Origin: an uncultured Planococcus sp.
GTDB lineage: Bacteria; Bacillota; Bacilli; Bacillales_A; Planococcaceae
Assembly (NCBI GenBank): GCA_947502505.1
Contig: CANNAE010000003.1
Span: 62,001-126,000 of the forward strand
DNA: 64,000 nucleotides
Direction of reading: 5' to 3'
In this document: positions 1 through 8,375 of the stretch, one piece after another
Position numbering within the stretch: position 1 is the stretch's first letter
Layout of the letters: each line of letters opens with the position of its first letter
Program-made: the position numbers and the translations under genes
Notes under the pieces: model-generated
Seen by the model: only the letters and a program-made list of their open reading frames with translations
Told to the model about the DNA's origin: nothing
Databases searched by the model: none

Positions 1-476
1 GATGCGATGACAGCGTTGTCACCTATCGTGACGCCGGGATTGATGACGGCGCGGCCACCGATCCAGACGTTATCGCCGATGCGCACCCCTTTGCCGTATT
101 CGACGCCGCTCAACCGCTGTTCGATATCAAGCGGATGGGCCGCCGTATAGATGTGGACGCCTGGCCCGATCAGGCAATTGTCACCGATGCGGATATCGCA
201 GACGTCTAGAAAGACGCAGTCGAAATTGGCGAAGAAATTATGGCCGACGTGGATATTATAGCCGTAATCGCAGCGGAAATTAGGCTCGATGTACAAATGG
301 TCGCCGCTTGAGCCGAGCAATTGGCTCATGAAGCGCTTGCGCTCCTGGCTGTCGGTTTCCATCGATTTATTAAACAAGCGCAATAACCGCTTCGCGTTGA
401 CACGCTCCCGCACCAATACCGGATCATCCGCCCGGTAAAGCGCCCCCGCGAGCATTTTGTCTTTTTCTGTGTGCAT
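1..476 (-). CDS. maa: Maltose/galactoside-type O-acetyltransferase (5' part; runs off the left edge)
   Basis: A cytosolic acetyl-CoA-dependent sugar O-acetyltransferase. The first 158 codons are present and the rest lies beyond position 1. The N terminus carries the Mac-domain signature ([18 protein letters not shown]). It is followed by left-handed beta-helix hexapeptide turns ([17 protein letters not shown], then [18 protein letters not shown]) and the conserved histidine of TAAHPLD. The start at 476 is supported by an AGAGGG SD seven bases upstream. It lies 24 bp downstream of the small membrane-protein gene at 501-755 on the same strand, so the two may be co-transcribed. Family is secure; the exact sugar acceptor cannot be told from sequence. 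Confidence 0.9.
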   Translation of the reverse strand, partial: MHTEKDKMLAGALYRADDPVLVRERVNAKRLLRLFNKSMETDSQERKRFMSQLLGSSGDHLYIEPNFRCDYGYNIHVGHNFFANFDCVFLDVCDIRIGDNCLIGPGVHIYTAAHPLDIEQRLSGVEYGKGVRIGDNVWIGGRAVINPGVTIGDNAVIA

Positions 477-500
477 CAAAATCCCTCTTTCCCGGTCAAT

Positions 501-755
501 TTAAAATCCGAATAAGCGTCTCGCGATAAAGGCAAATGCCGCGACCGCAGTGATGAACGCCGCCACGAAAAACGCCACAGCATAGGACACCAGATTCCCC
601 GGCAGCACCGCTTCGCCGATTTCAAAGAAATAAAACTGGATCGCGACCGGTTCCATAGCGTGGCGCATGAGCCATACCTGGACGCCTTTGACGGCGAACA
701 GGACACTAATGGCCAAAAGGACCGAAAACGCTGTCCAGCGAATGCCTTTCCACAT
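501..755 (-). CDS. Small two-helix membrane protein of unknown function
   Basis: An 84-residue protein with two hydrophobic stretches (about residues 8-28 and 55-80) separated by a short polar segment, so probably two membrane helices. The ATG at 755 has a GGGAGG SD eight bases upstream. No family recognised. It precedes the sugar acetyltransferase in the same direction by 24 bp. Host-like codon use and a good SD argue that it is real. Confidence 0.7.
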   Translation of the reverse strand: MWKGIRWTAFSVLLAISVLFAVKGVQVWLMRHAMEPVAIQFYFFEIGEAVLPGNLVSYAVAFFVAAFITAVAAFAFIARRLFGF

Positions 756-894
756 GACAAGTGCCTCCCGTATTCATGATATGGATATTATAACAGAATA
801 GAAAAACGAGCCGGCATGAAGTTTTCGAATTCTTTAAAATATTTACATGCAATTAACGAGAAAAACTTTATAATGTAGGAAAGGAGTGGGAATC

Positions 895-1560
895 ATGAAA
901 ACAATCGATAGAACCATCAAAGGAGACAAAGGCCAATCCATTAACTACAGCCTTGTCCTGAACCAGGATCAAACAAAAAAACTTGCGATCTTCCTGCCGG
1001 GCATCGGCTATACAGCGAAAAGCCCGCTATTTCATTACACAGAGCGGCTGCTGGCCGAGCAGGAATACGATATCCTGCGCATCAATTACGATTTCACGAA
1101 TTCATTTTACGATGCCTACACGATGGCTGAAATCGAAGAAGCGGTAAAGCGCGACGCCAAGCAAGTGATCGACTTGGTGCTAAAGGGCAGCCTCTACGAA
1201 AAATTCTTCCTCGTGGCGAAATCGCTCGGCACCATCGCGCTCGCCGATGAACTCGAGCGCCAGAAATTCAATGGCGCGAAAACCGTCTGGCTGACGCCGC
1301 TGCTTAAGCACGCTGAAGTCTACAAAGCGATGAAGCAAAGCCCGAATCCGGCGCTGAGCTTTATCGGCGACAAAGACCATTATTACGAAAGCAGCCGGAT
1401 GGAAGAAATCCAAGCCAATAGCCAGCTCGATGCCCATGTGTTGAAAGACGTCACCCATGGCATGGACTTTATCGGCGATCCATTAAAGTCGATCGATATC
1501 TTAAAAGACATCATCACCGACATCCAGGCCTTCTCGAAACAGAACGCCGAACACGCTTGA
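895..1560 (+). CDS. Alpha/beta hydrolase-like protein
   Basis: A 221-residue single-domain alpha/beta hydrolase, probably cytosolic. The nucleophile elbow reads VAKSLGT (residues about 106-112), a GxSxG variant with Lys before Ser. An acidic residue follows in the strand FIGDKDHYY and the catalytic histidine in DVTHGMDF near the C terminus. The oxyanion region is LPGIGYT near residue 35. ATG 895 is chosen because AAGGAG lies eight bases upstream; an in-frame GTG at 886 overlaps that SD. Substrate unknown. A strong terminator follows at 1568. Confidence 0.8.
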   Translation: MKTIDRTIKGDKGQSINYSLVLNQDQTKKLAIFLPGIGYTAKSPLFHYTERLLAEQEYDILRINYDFTNSFYDAYTMAEIEEAVKRDAKQVIDLVLKGSLYEKFFLVAKSLGTIALADELERQKFNGAKTVWLTPLLKHAEVYKAMKQSPNPALSFIGDKDHYYESSRMEEIQANSQLDAHVLKDVTHGMDFIGDPLKSIDILKDIITDIQAFSKQNAEHA

Positions 1561-1567
1561 TGAACGG

Positions 1568-1591
1568 CCGCCCACTGAGGCGGTTTTTTTT
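1568..1591 (+). terminator. Intrinsic terminator after the alpha/beta hydrolase
   Basis: The stem CCGCC / GGCGG with a six-base loop is followed by eight T residues, seven bases after the stop codon at 1560. Confidence 0.85.
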
Positions 1592-1647
1592 ATGCCGTTT
1601 TTCAAGCTGCCGGAAGGGGTATAGTTTCTGCAAAAGGAGGGTGCACC

Positions 1648-2094
1648 ATGGCATTCGATTATGATTTGGATTATAAAAATTTGGACTTGCGGAAAAAACC
1701 CGAACTGTACCGCGTCGGCAAAGGTGAGCAGGGCGTGTTGATGGTGGAGCCGTATAAAAGTGAAATCCTTCCACATTGGCGCTTCAAGACGCCGGACATC
1801 GCCCAGGAATCGTGCGATAAGATTTCCGAGATGTTCGAGGAGTACCGCAAACAGGACGATTTTGTCGGCATGGACATGGCCCGCAAATTCATCCAGATGG
1901 GCTATACCCGCGCACGCCGCTATACGAATTACAAAGGCGGCCGCAAATACAACGAAGACGGCTCGATCAAAGACCGCGAGATTGATGAAGAGAAAGCGGA
2001 GTCTGCCGCGATCTTCAAAAAGCGCTGGGACGAAATCCGTGAAGATGAGGATTATTTGAAACGCAAAAAAGAGCACCAGAAAAAATACGGATGA
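1648..2094 (+). CDS. DUF4385 family protein
   Basis: A 148-residue soluble, highly charged protein matching the DUF4385 family. Conserved stretches are GKGEQGVLMVEPYKSEILP, HWRFKTPDIA and VGMDMARKFIQMGYTRARRY, with a lysine-rich end (KRKKEHQKKYG). No function is known for the family. The start has an AAAGGAGG SD (1633-1640) eight bases upstream. Single-gene unit closed by the terminator at 2097. Confidence 0.85.
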   Translation: MAFDYDLDYKNLDLRKKPELYRVGKGEQGVLMVEPYKSEILPHWRFKTPDIAQESCDKISEMFEEYRKQDDFVGMDMARKFIQMGYTRARRYTNYKGGRKYNEDGSIKDREIDEEKAESAAIFKKRWDEIREDEDYLKRKKEHQKKYG

Positions 2095-2096
2095 AG

Positions 2097-2122
2097 CTGC
2101 ATCCATTGGGTGCGGTTTTTTT
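2097..2122 (+). terminator. Intrinsic terminator after the DUF4385 gene
   Basis: The hairpin 2097-2104 / 2108-2115 (core GCATCC / GGGTGC with a three-base loop) is followed by seven T residues. It abuts the first unit of the 21-bp tandem array. Confidence 0.8.
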
Positions 2123-2340
2123 GTGGAATAAAGAGCTTTGTTAGTGGAACTAAGTAGTTTATTTGTGGAATAAAGAGGTTTGTTTGTGGAATGAAGGAGT
2201 TTGTTTGTGGAACCAAGAGGTTTTTGTGAAACTAAGCAGTTTGTTTGTGGAATGAAGCGATTCTTTTGTAGAACTAAGCGATTTGTTTGTGGAATGAAGG
2301 AGTTTGTTTGTGGAATCAAGAGGTTTATTTGCGGAATGAA
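2123..2340 (+). repeat. Tandem array of eleven degenerate 21-bp units
   Basis: Unit consensus is GTGGAATnAAGnRGTTTRTTT. Unit starts (GTGGAA or a one-base variant) fall at 2123, 2144, 2165, 2186, 2207, 2226, 2247, 2268, 2289, 2310 and 2331. The period is exactly 21 bp, except one 19-bp step between 2207 and 2226. Because 21 is a multiple of three, the reverse strand reads as a heptapeptide repeat (IPQTNxF/L type), but that reading frame lacks the marks of a gene. The array lies between the DUF4385 terminator and a decayed gene. Confidence 0.95.
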
Positions 2341-2464
2341 GATGAGGTGATATTTTATCGCTTGCGTATTCGCTCCCACTGCTTTTTGGAAGGGGTGTAG
2401 AGAAGAAAGTGAGAGTTTGATTGTGGAGATGCTATTAGGTTCTAGCAATGCTTCAGTGATATAG

Positions 2465-2632
2465 CCGCTGCCCGGCTTTGGGTTGAGCTCTTGCAGGAAG
2501 CCAAGAAGAACATTTGTCTTCCTGCTTCGCTTCACCCCTGGCGCTGGGCAGCTTAGAGATTTCGTTGAATGTTGCTTGTTTAAGTAAATCTGTTCCGTTA
2601 ACCAGTTGCCGGCTAGCGGGGGAATCGCTTCT
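2465..2632 (-). repeat. Dispersed ~167-bp repeat, copy B1 (inverted orientation)
   Basis: The complement of this stretch matches the two copies at 7180-7346 and 7422-7588 along its length. Shared blocks include GGAAGCGATTC at one end, CCGGCAACTGG, AGCGnCAGGGGTGAAGCGAAGCAG, and the AACCCAAAGCCGGGC end. No open frame is conserved between copies. The flanks (2341-2464 and 2633-2816) hold nothing else I recognise. Confidence 0.85.
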
Positions 2633-2816
2633 TGCTTCTAAGCTAGTGTGTAGAGGAAGATAGCTGGAACTCGTGTGTAGAAAAGCTTTATACGTTTAAG
2701 TTTTCAGTGATTTGGTCGTCGCTACTCGAAAGATTTTGGGTATTCGTTTAAAAGGAAAGGTTAAGATATAATCCTAGAAAGACGTAATCCTTGTTTTAAT
2801 AAAGAGGAGTGGTTAT

Positions 2817-3257
2817 ATCAACAGGAAATACAAGACGTCACTGGCAATACTCTTAATTATAGTGTTGGTTGCCTTGATTTTTAGATGGAACGAGTACCGC
2901 GAAAAAGACATGGTTGAGGTGTTGGATGCAGAAGCGTTCGAACAAATTTTTTACACAAAACTTCCACTAGAAGATGAAGAAGTCTATTTTAATCGTTCCA
3001 TCGACAATCCGGCTGCAATTCAAGAGTTCACGGATTTCTTGGGTCAGTATAAAGTGAAAAAGATTGGCGTGAGAGATTTCGTTTCTTCATATCCTAACGA
3101 ACAATTCAGTTTTGACTTGGTCTACACGGATGAACGCAATACGATTCCGTCGCTGATCGAATGAGACATACTTCTCAACGAACACGATCAATACGAAATC
3201 ACCAACGGCCCGGTAGATTACCAGTGGTTACAAGAATTCTTGGAGAAGCATGAATGA
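2817..3257 (+). pseudogene. Decayed gene for a small membrane-anchored protein
   Basis: The frame reads as an N-terminal hydrophobic anchor (INRKYKTSLAILLIIVLVAL) followed by an acidic soluble domain of about 110 residues. Two lesions are visible. The position where an ATG is expected, seven bases after the SD AGAGGAG (2803-2809), is ATC at 2817. An in-frame TGA at 3162-3164 interrupts the frame, which continues sensibly for 30 codons to TGA 3255-3257 (DILLNEHDQYEITNG then LQEFLEKHE). A shorter product could start at GTG 2862 and end at 3164. No family recognised. I favour a pseudogene over stop read-through. Confidence 0.7.
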
Positions 3258-3271
3258 AATAAAGTGAACCT

Positions 3272-3307
3272 AATAAGAAAAAGCCTCCCGACACCGCCGG
3301 GAGGCTT
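3272..3307 (-). terminator. Terminator of the symporter gene
   Basis: A perfect ten-base-pair stem 3281-3290 / 3298-3307 (AAGCCTCCCG / CGGGAGGCTT) is followed on the minus strand by a T-rich run, ten bases after the symporter stop at 3317. Confidence 0.85.
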
Positions 3308-3316
3308 ACTTCTATT

Positions 3317-4588
3317 TTATGCTTCTTGCGGGTTCATGGCTTCTTCTGTTTCCAAGCCGTGCTTTTTCTCGGTTTCTGCAACCATCAAGGCGCAAGCTGC
3401 GTCACCTGAGATGTTGATCGCTGTGCGGGACATGTCCAGCAAGCGGTCGATACCGAGCACGAGGCCGATGCCTTCGACGGGAAGACCGACACTCGACAAG
3501 ACCATGGCGAGCATGATCAAGCCGACGCCTGGAACTCCGGCTGTCCCGATGCTGGCGAGAACCGCAGTCAAGACGACAGTCAATATCTGGCCAATCGTCA
3601 AGTCGACCATGAAGGCCTGGGCGATGAACATCGTCGCCGCCCCTTGCATGATCGCTGTGCCGTCCATGTTAATCGTCGCACCAAGCGGTTGGACAAAGGA
3701 ACTGATCGACTTCGGAATCTTCAAGTCACGCTGTGCGACTTCCATCGACACCGGAAGCGTGCCGGTACTGCTGGAAGTACTGAAGGCGACCGTCATGGCG
3801 GGCATGAAAGTTTTGAAAAACCACACTGGGCTTTTCTTCGCCATGAAGTAGACCGTGCCGCCATAGGTAAAGGCAGCGTGGATCAACAAGGCGCCGATGA
3901 CGACGAGCATATACGAGCCCATCGCCTGGATAGCGGCAAGGCCTTGCGAACCGATCGCTGTCGCAATCAAGCCGAACGTGCCGTACGGGGCAAAACGCAT
4001 AACGATGCCGACTAGATACATCATGATTTCATTGCCTTGTTCGACAAGGTTTAAAATGCCTTTCGTCTTGTCGCCAAGAGCGGTGAGAGCGAGCCCGACA
4101 AAGACCGCGAAGACGATGATCTGGAGCATATTGCCTTCGGTCATTGCTTCAAGCGGATTTTTCGGGATGATGTTAAGCAGTGTATCGGCGATCGATGGGG
4201 CATCGTCCGGGCTGTACGTCGCAGCGCCGATATCGAAATCACCCGCAGCGCCTGGTTGGACGAGTGCGGATAAACCGAGCCCGATGGTGATGGCGATGGT
4301 CGTCGTCACCAGGAAATAAGAAATCGTCTTGATGCCGATACGGCCGAGCTTCGCCGGATCGCCAAGCCCTGCAGTACCGAGAACGATCGACAAGAACACG
4401 AGCGGAACAACAAGCATGCTGATGAGGGCGAGGAAGATTTGCCCGATCGGCACGAAGAGATAAGGATTGAGTATTGCGAAAACGTCAGGCGCAAAAAGAT
4501 TTAAAAGCAGTCCTGTAACCGCACCTAAGATCAAAGCACTGATGACTTTAAAGGTTAAGCCTTTCTTTTTCTTCAATAGATCCACCAA
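3317..4588 (-). CDS. Dicarboxylate/amino acid:cation symporter (DAACS family)
   Basis: A membrane carrier that couples uptake of glutamate/aspartate or C4-dicarboxylates to Na+ or H+. The 423 residues show the family's eight hydrophobic segments. The serine-rich re-entrant loop SSSTGTLPVSM is at about residues 275-285, NMDGTA is at about 310, and the second re-entrant loop with GVPGVG and DRLLDMSRT follows. Start choice is uncertain: TTG 4588 gives the full frame, GTG 4585 is adjacent, and TTG 4576 has GGTGG five bases upstream and would remove four residues. Monocistronic with its own terminator. Substrate not resolvable from sequence. Confidence 0.9.
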   Translation of the reverse strand: MVDLLKKKKGLTFKVISALILGAVTGLLLNLFAPDVFAILNPYLFVPIGQIFLALISMLVVPLVFLSIVLGTAGLGDPAKLGRIGIKTISYFLVTTTIAITIGLGLSALVQPGAAGDFDIGAATYSPDDAPSIADTLLNIIPKNPLEAMTEGNMLQIIVFAVFVGLALTALGDKTKGILNLVEQGNEIMMYLVGIVMRFAPYGTFGLIATAIGSQGLAAIQAMGSYMLVVIGALLIHAAFTYGGTVYFMAKKSPVWFFKTFMPAMTVAFSTSSSTGTLPVSMEVAQRDLKIPKSISSFVQPLGATINMDGTAIMQGAATMFIAQAFMVDLTIGQILTVVLTAVLASIGTAGVPGVGLIMLAMVLSSVGLPVEGIGLVLGIDRLLDMSRTAINISGDAACALMVAETEKKHGLETEEAMNPQEA

Positions 4589-4755
4589 CTTTCTTCATTT
4601 GAATAAACGTATAAAAATAAGTGTAACCGAAACCAAACAAAAGCAACAGTTTCAACAGACTGCTTTGCTTGGGAAGCGATTTCCTAAAAAACTGCAACTA
4701 TTCCCATAGAGCTGTCGTCTAACATGATAGAATTACGGCGAAAAGAGGTAAGAAT

Positions 4756-5640
4756 ATGGTAAAAAAAGCAGTCATCGCAGGCGGTACAGGGTTTATCGGA
4801 ACGTATTTGAAGGAAAAATACGAGCGTCTCGGCTATCGCGTCTCCATCATTTCACGGCAACCGGAGCACATTCAATGGGATGACGAACAAGGCATGATGG
4901 ATGCGCTCGATGGGGCGAAGCTAGTCATCAACCTTGCCGGGAAATCCGTCAATTGCCGTTACACGGAAGCAAATAAACGCGAGATTTTTAATTCCCGCAC
5001 CGAAACGACCGAAACGCTTGGCCGGATGATCGAAGCGTGCAGCACAGCCCCTAAACTGTGGGTCAACGCCAGCACCGCGACGATTTACCGTCACGCAGAA
5101 GACCGCCCGATGACTGAAGGCGGTGGTGAGATTGGCCGCGGCTTTTCAGTCGAAGTCGCAAAAGCCTGGGAAGACCGCTTCTTTTCATTCCAATTGCCTG
5201 ACACGCGCCAAGTTGCCTTGCGCATCGCGATCGTGCTCGGTGATGGAGGCGTCATGGAGCCGTACCGCAAGCTGGTGAAATACGGGCTCGGCGGCAAGCA
5301 AGGCAGCGGCCGCCAAATGTTCAGCTGGATCCATATCGAAGACCTATACCGGACGGTGCGCTTTATGCAACATCGCGATGAACTGGTCGGCGTCTTCAAT
5401 GCCTCTGCCCCAAACCCCGTGACGAATAAAGAATGGATGAAGGCGCTGCGGCAATCGATGAACCGCCGGACCGGGCTTCCGGCAACGAAATGGATGCTGG
5501 AAACAGGGGCAGCCGCACTTCGGACCGAGACCGAATTGATTCTGAAAAGCCGCTGGGTCGTACCGGAGCGGCTCGTGCGGGAAGGTTTCCGCTTCCGCTA
5601 TCCGGCGCTTGGGAATGCATTGGCCGATTTGAATTATTAA
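4756..5640 (+). CDS. TIGR01777 family NAD(P)-binding epimerase-like protein
   Basis: A 294-residue extended-SDR protein of the YfcH/TIGR01777 type. It has the N-terminal Rossmann motif GGTGFIG (residues 9-15), LAGKSVNCRYT around residue 61, TATIY in the active-site strand and the family motif GSGRQMFSWIHIEDL near residue 190. The C-terminal domain of the family (about residues 230-294) is present. The substrate is unknown in the family. SD AGAGGT lies upstream of ATG 4756. The 167 bp before the gene (4589-4755) contain only a short stretch (4671-4702) loosely like the end of repeat family B. Confidence 0.9.
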   Translation: MVKKAVIAGGTGFIGTYLKEKYERLGYRVSIISRQPEHIQWDDEQGMMDALDGAKLVINLAGKSVNCRYTEANKREIFNSRTETTETLGRMIEACSTAPKLWVNASTATIYRHAEDRPMTEGGGEIGRGFSVEVAKAWEDRFFSFQLPDTRQVALRIAIVLGDGGVMEPYRKLVKYGLGGKQGSGRQMFSWIHIEDLYRTVRFMQHRDELVGVFNASAPNPVTNKEWMKALRQSMNRRTGLPATKWMLETGAAALRTETELILKSRWVVPERLVREGFRFRYPALGNALADLNY

Positions 5641-5677
5641 CAGACTTGCAGGCATTCACAGGAATGTCTGTATTTTT
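5640..5677 (+). terminator. Probable terminator after the TIGR01777 gene
   Basis: The inverted repeat ACAGAC / GTCTGT encloses a second short stem (CATTC / GAATG) and is followed by five T residues. It begins at the stop codon. Confidence 0.5.
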
Positions 5678-5746
5678 GTGCGCACAGCAGCATCAGGTGA
5701 GGTATGCTAGGGAAAGATTGATAGAAAGAGAATGCGGGGGACAGTA

Positions 5747-6487
5747 ATGAGACGACGTTGGGAACCGATGCACACAGCCAAAGTATTTGTTGAAACGAAT
5801 TTCCGCCACTGCCGCGGTGCGCTGCTGGCAGGGAGCGTGGTGCGCGGGCAAGAGACGGCGACGTCAGATTTGGACATCGTGGTATTCGATGAAACCTTGA
5901 TGAGTTCATATCGCGAATCCATCATGTTTTATGGATGGCCGATTGAAGTATTTGTCTATAATTTAAGTTCGTATAAGGAGTTTTTTGAAAAAGACCGGAA
6001 AGCGGCCAAGCCGAGCATGCCGCGCATGGTCAGCGAAGGCGTCATCCTGAAAGATTCAGGGATCATGGAGAGCATCCAGCAAGAAGCGAAAGCCTTGCTC
6101 GACCAAGGGCCAGAAGCATGGAGCACGGACACGATTCGCACGAAACGTTATTTCATCACCGATGTGCTGGACGACTTACGGGGCAGCGACGACCGCAAAG
6201 AACGGCTGTTTTGCGTTAACACGCTGTCGGATTTGGTGAGCGAATTCATTTTGCGCACCGAGCGAAAATGGATCGGCTCGTCCAAATGGGTCATCCGTTC
6301 ACTAGAAGCGCATGACCACGAACTCGCCGTCCGTTTCGTCGAAGCGTTCGAGCATTTTTACCGCACCGACGAAACTGCGCATATTATCGAGTTTGTCGAA
6401 AGCGTGCTCGAACCTTATGGCGGCCGCTTATTTGACGGGTTTTCGATTGGGAAAGCGGAAGCTGAGAGAAAGCCGGAGAAGCTTTGA
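5747..6487 (+). CDS. Nucleotidyltransferase-domain protein
   Basis: A 246-residue cytosolic protein with the pol-beta-type nucleotidyltransferase signature near the N terminus: AGSVVRG followed by TSDLDIVVF (Gly-Ser, then two Asp separated by one residue). The remainder is helical and resembles substrate-binding regions of aminoglycoside-type nucleotidyltransferases, but no substrate is evident. ATG 5747 is chosen because GGGGG lies six bases upstream; the upstream ATG 5732 has no usable SD spacing. Single-gene unit with host-like codon use. Confidence 0.8.
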   Translation: MRRRWEPMHTAKVFVETNFRHCRGALLAGSVVRGQETATSDLDIVVFDETLMSSYRESIMFYGWPIEVFVYNLSSYKEFFEKDRKAAKPSMPRMVSEGVILKDSGIMESIQQEAKALLDQGPEAWSTDTIRTKRYFITDVLDDLRGSDDRKERLFCVNTLSDLVSEFILRTERKWIGSSKWVIRSLEAHDHELAVRFVEAFEHFYRTDETAHIIEFVESVLEPYGGRLFDGFSIGKAEAERKPEKL

Positions 6488-6646
6488 CGTGGCAGTTTAA
6501 AAGAATTTAGATTTTGGCTCTGTTAAAATTGAGTGTTGATTCTGCTTCAAACGAAGTCTTCCAATTGATGAAATAACTCATTCGTATCCATACCATATGA
6601 TGAAATAGAAGTTGGGATTTCATACACATCTAAGGGAGGAGCAATC

Positions 6647-7123
6647 ATGGATCAGTCATTCATTCAAACGAGAGAACAATTGATCAGTTTGTTAAGGGAT
6701 TTAAATGATTACGAGTTAAATACTGCTCCGGAAGTTAGTGCTTGGACGGTTGCACAGGTGGTCGAGCATCTGGCAGTGGCTGAGGTGAATTTTATCGGAC
6801 TGGTGGAGAACGCCATGCAGCAACAACACATAGGTCATGCTGAGGAAAAAGATTTCTCCATCGTGCGGGACCGTTCAGTGAAAATGAAGGCGCAACAGGA
6901 GCCCTCCGCTGTCCACAGGAATGCAGAAGACTGCATCAAACTGCTGCAAAACTCAAGAAACGCAACCGAAGCTTTTTTAACTGACAACAAATACATCGAA
7001 CGATATGTCGTGTCCCATCCTCGATTTGGAGATATTCCTGCCACCAGTATTTTCACGCTCATAGCCGAGCATGAACGGCGCCACATGGAGCAGATTGAAG
7101 AGATCTTGGAGGCTATTGAGTAA
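6647..7123 (+). CDS. DinB superfamily protein
   Basis: A 158-residue four-helix-bundle protein of the DinB/YfiT class. Metal-ligand histidines sit in the usual places: VVEHLAVAEV (about residue 44) and AEHERRHMEQIEE (about residues 140-152). The family includes thiol transferases that use bacillithiol; this member's substrate is not evident. SD AAGGGAGG lies upstream of ATG 6647. A second DinB-fold gene, bstA, lies at the right edge of the window. Confidence 0.85.
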   Translation: MDQSFIQTREQLISLLRDLNDYELNTAPEVSAWTVAQVVEHLAVAEVNFIGLVENAMQQQHIGHAEEKDFSIVRDRSVKMKAQQEPSAVHRNAEDCIKLLQNSRNATEAFLTDNKYIERYVVSHPRFGDIPATSIFTLIAEHERRHMEQIEEILEAIE

Positions 7124-7179
7124 AAAATGTTCGCTTACCTGAATGCCAAGTGAGAAAAATATACGTGATGCTAGTCTCA

Positions 7180-7346
7180 GGAAGCGATTCCCCGCTAGCC
7201 GGCAACTGGATAAAAAAGCAGAGCCATTTAGACAGGCTGTACACAATGAAATCTCTCAGCCGGCTAGCGCCAGGGGTGAAGCGAAGCAGTAAGACAGGTG
7301 ATTTTCCTGGCTTCCTGCGAAAGCGCAACCCAAAGCCGGGCGGCGA
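7180..7346 (+). repeat. Dispersed ~167-bp repeat, copy B2
   Basis: Colinear with copy B3, 242 bp downstream, and with the complement of B1. Within B2 the blocks CGCTAGCCGGC (7193-7203) and GCCGGCTAGCG (7258-7268) are exact reverse complements, so the left part can fold into an 11-bp stem with a 54-base loop. The gap 7124-7179 shows no gene. Confidence 0.9.
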
Positions 7347-7421
7347 CTAGTAACCTGAAGCAACAACAAAATGCTGAAACACTTCGACACGCAAGAGCTC
7401 CGCATCTTACTAAGCAGTACG

Positions 7422-7588
7422 GGAAGCGATTCCCCCTAACCGGCAACTGGGTAAAGAAGCAGAGCTGTTTGAACAGGCTGCACACAAAGAAATCTTTCAG
7501 CCGCCCAGCGCAAAAGGGTGAAGCGAAGCAGTAAGACAGGTGATTTTCCTGGCTTACTGCGAAAGCTCAACCCAAAGCAGGGCGGCGA
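7422..7588 (+). repeat. Dispersed ~167-bp repeat, copy B3
   Basis: Nearly colinear with B2. It shares GGAAGCGATTCCCC, CCGGCAACTGG, AAGCAGAGC, GTGAAGCGAAGCAGTAAGAC and GGTGATTTTCCTGGCTT. The long stem seen in B2 is weakened here by substitutions. The stretch 7347-7421 between copies and 7589-7688 after them hold no gene I can support. Confidence 0.9.
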
Positions 7589-7688
7589 TTCACTTTATGA
7601 AGAAAAGCAATAAGCAACGAACATATTGCCAATCTCCAACACCTACTATCCACTTTATTAAAACAGTAAAATACCCATACACAACAAA

Positions 7689-7717
7689 ACCGCCCAGACC
7701 GATCTGGGCGGTTTTTT
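7689..7717 (-). terminator. Bidirectional terminator before the 186-residue membrane protein gene
   Basis: A ten-base-pair stem ACCGCCCAGA / TCTGGGCGGT with a four-base loop is flanked by A residues on the left and T residues on the right. It serves the minus-strand gene ending at 7717. Confidence 0.85.
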
Positions 7718-8277
7718 CAATACATATCCAATCGCTGCAATTCCTCTCCGTTCTCACCGAGCAATTGGAGCGGGAGGGGGCGGTCATCTGGGGCGTTTTC
7801 GGTGAACCAGACCGCTTTTCTAGACAGCCCGGTCTTCTCGAGCAACTCGGGCGGGAAGCGTTCGCCCAATAAAAGCTGGTCGGCGGGCATTTCGCCGATC
7901 TGTACATGGCGGCCGTCTGTAGGGTCGAATAATCCATAAACGAAACCGTCTTCATGGCTCGCATAATTATTGATCCGGTCCGGGTCGTCGAGAGTGGGGA
8001 TCGTGCTTTCCGTTCGCGTTTCAAGGCGCCAGCCGAACCAGGATTCTGTCGCCGTTGCCGCGCCGAACTGGTCATCGTCGCGGATGAAAAAGAACAGCGC
8101 ACGGCCGTTCAGTTCATAGACTGGCGTCAAGACGAGGTCGCTGTCGCCATCCCGTACCGCTTGTTCGGCCGTCTCAACCGTATCTGAACTCCAGACGAGC
8201 GCGATGATCAGTGATGCGGCGAGCACCAAGCCGATCAATACGAGCATGCGTTTTTTGATTAAATTTTGCAGGGCCAT
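7717..8277 (-). CDS. Membrane-anchored protein of unknown function
   Basis: 186 residues. It has a basic N terminus and one hydrophobic segment (about residues 12-32, MLVLIGLVLAASLIIALVW), then an acidic extracytoplasmic domain of about 150 residues. ATG 8277 is selected because GGGGAG lies seven bases upstream; longer frames upstream have no SD and run through the next intergenic region. No family recognised. It sits downstream of the oxidase-like gene at 8376-8798, with a terminator between. Confidence 0.75.
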   Translation of the reverse strand: MALQNLIKKRMLVLIGLVLAASLIIALVWSSDTVETAEQAVRDGDSDLVLTPVYELNGRALFFFIRDDDQFGAATATESWFGWRLETRTESTIPTLDDPDRINNYASHEDGFVYGLFDPTDGRHVQIGEMPADQLLLGERFPPELLEKTGLSRKAVWFTENAPDDRPLPLQLLGENGEELQRLDMY

Positions 8278-8345
8278 CCGCCATCTCCCCTTCCGTTTCT
8301 CGTTGTTTCCATTATACGGTATTTCGTGGATGTGGGGGAAATGAA

Positions 8346-8373
8346 AAACCGCCCGGATGAACCCGGGCGGTTT
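8346..8373 (-). terminator. Terminator of the oxidase-like gene
   Basis: An 11-base-pair stem 8346-8356 / 8363-8373 (AAACCGCCCGG / CCGGGCGGTTT) sits just beyond the stop of the minus-strand gene ending at 8376. Confidence 0.8.
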
Positions 8374-8375
8374 TA

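Noticed and set aside
842..874. Possible promoter TTTACA / TATAAT before the alpha/beta hydrolase
   Set aside because: The -10 is perfect but the spacer is 21 bp, too long for a confident sigma-A promoter call.
1501..2535. Minus-strand open frame of 344 codons with IPQTN-type heptapeptide repeats
   Set aside because: It has no SD, overlaps two plus-strand genes and their terminators, and its repeats are explained by the 21-bp tandem DNA array.
7113..7485. Minus-strand open frames of 71-73 codons
   Set aside because: They lie across the family B repeats; the readings are not conserved between copies and lack ribosome-binding sites.
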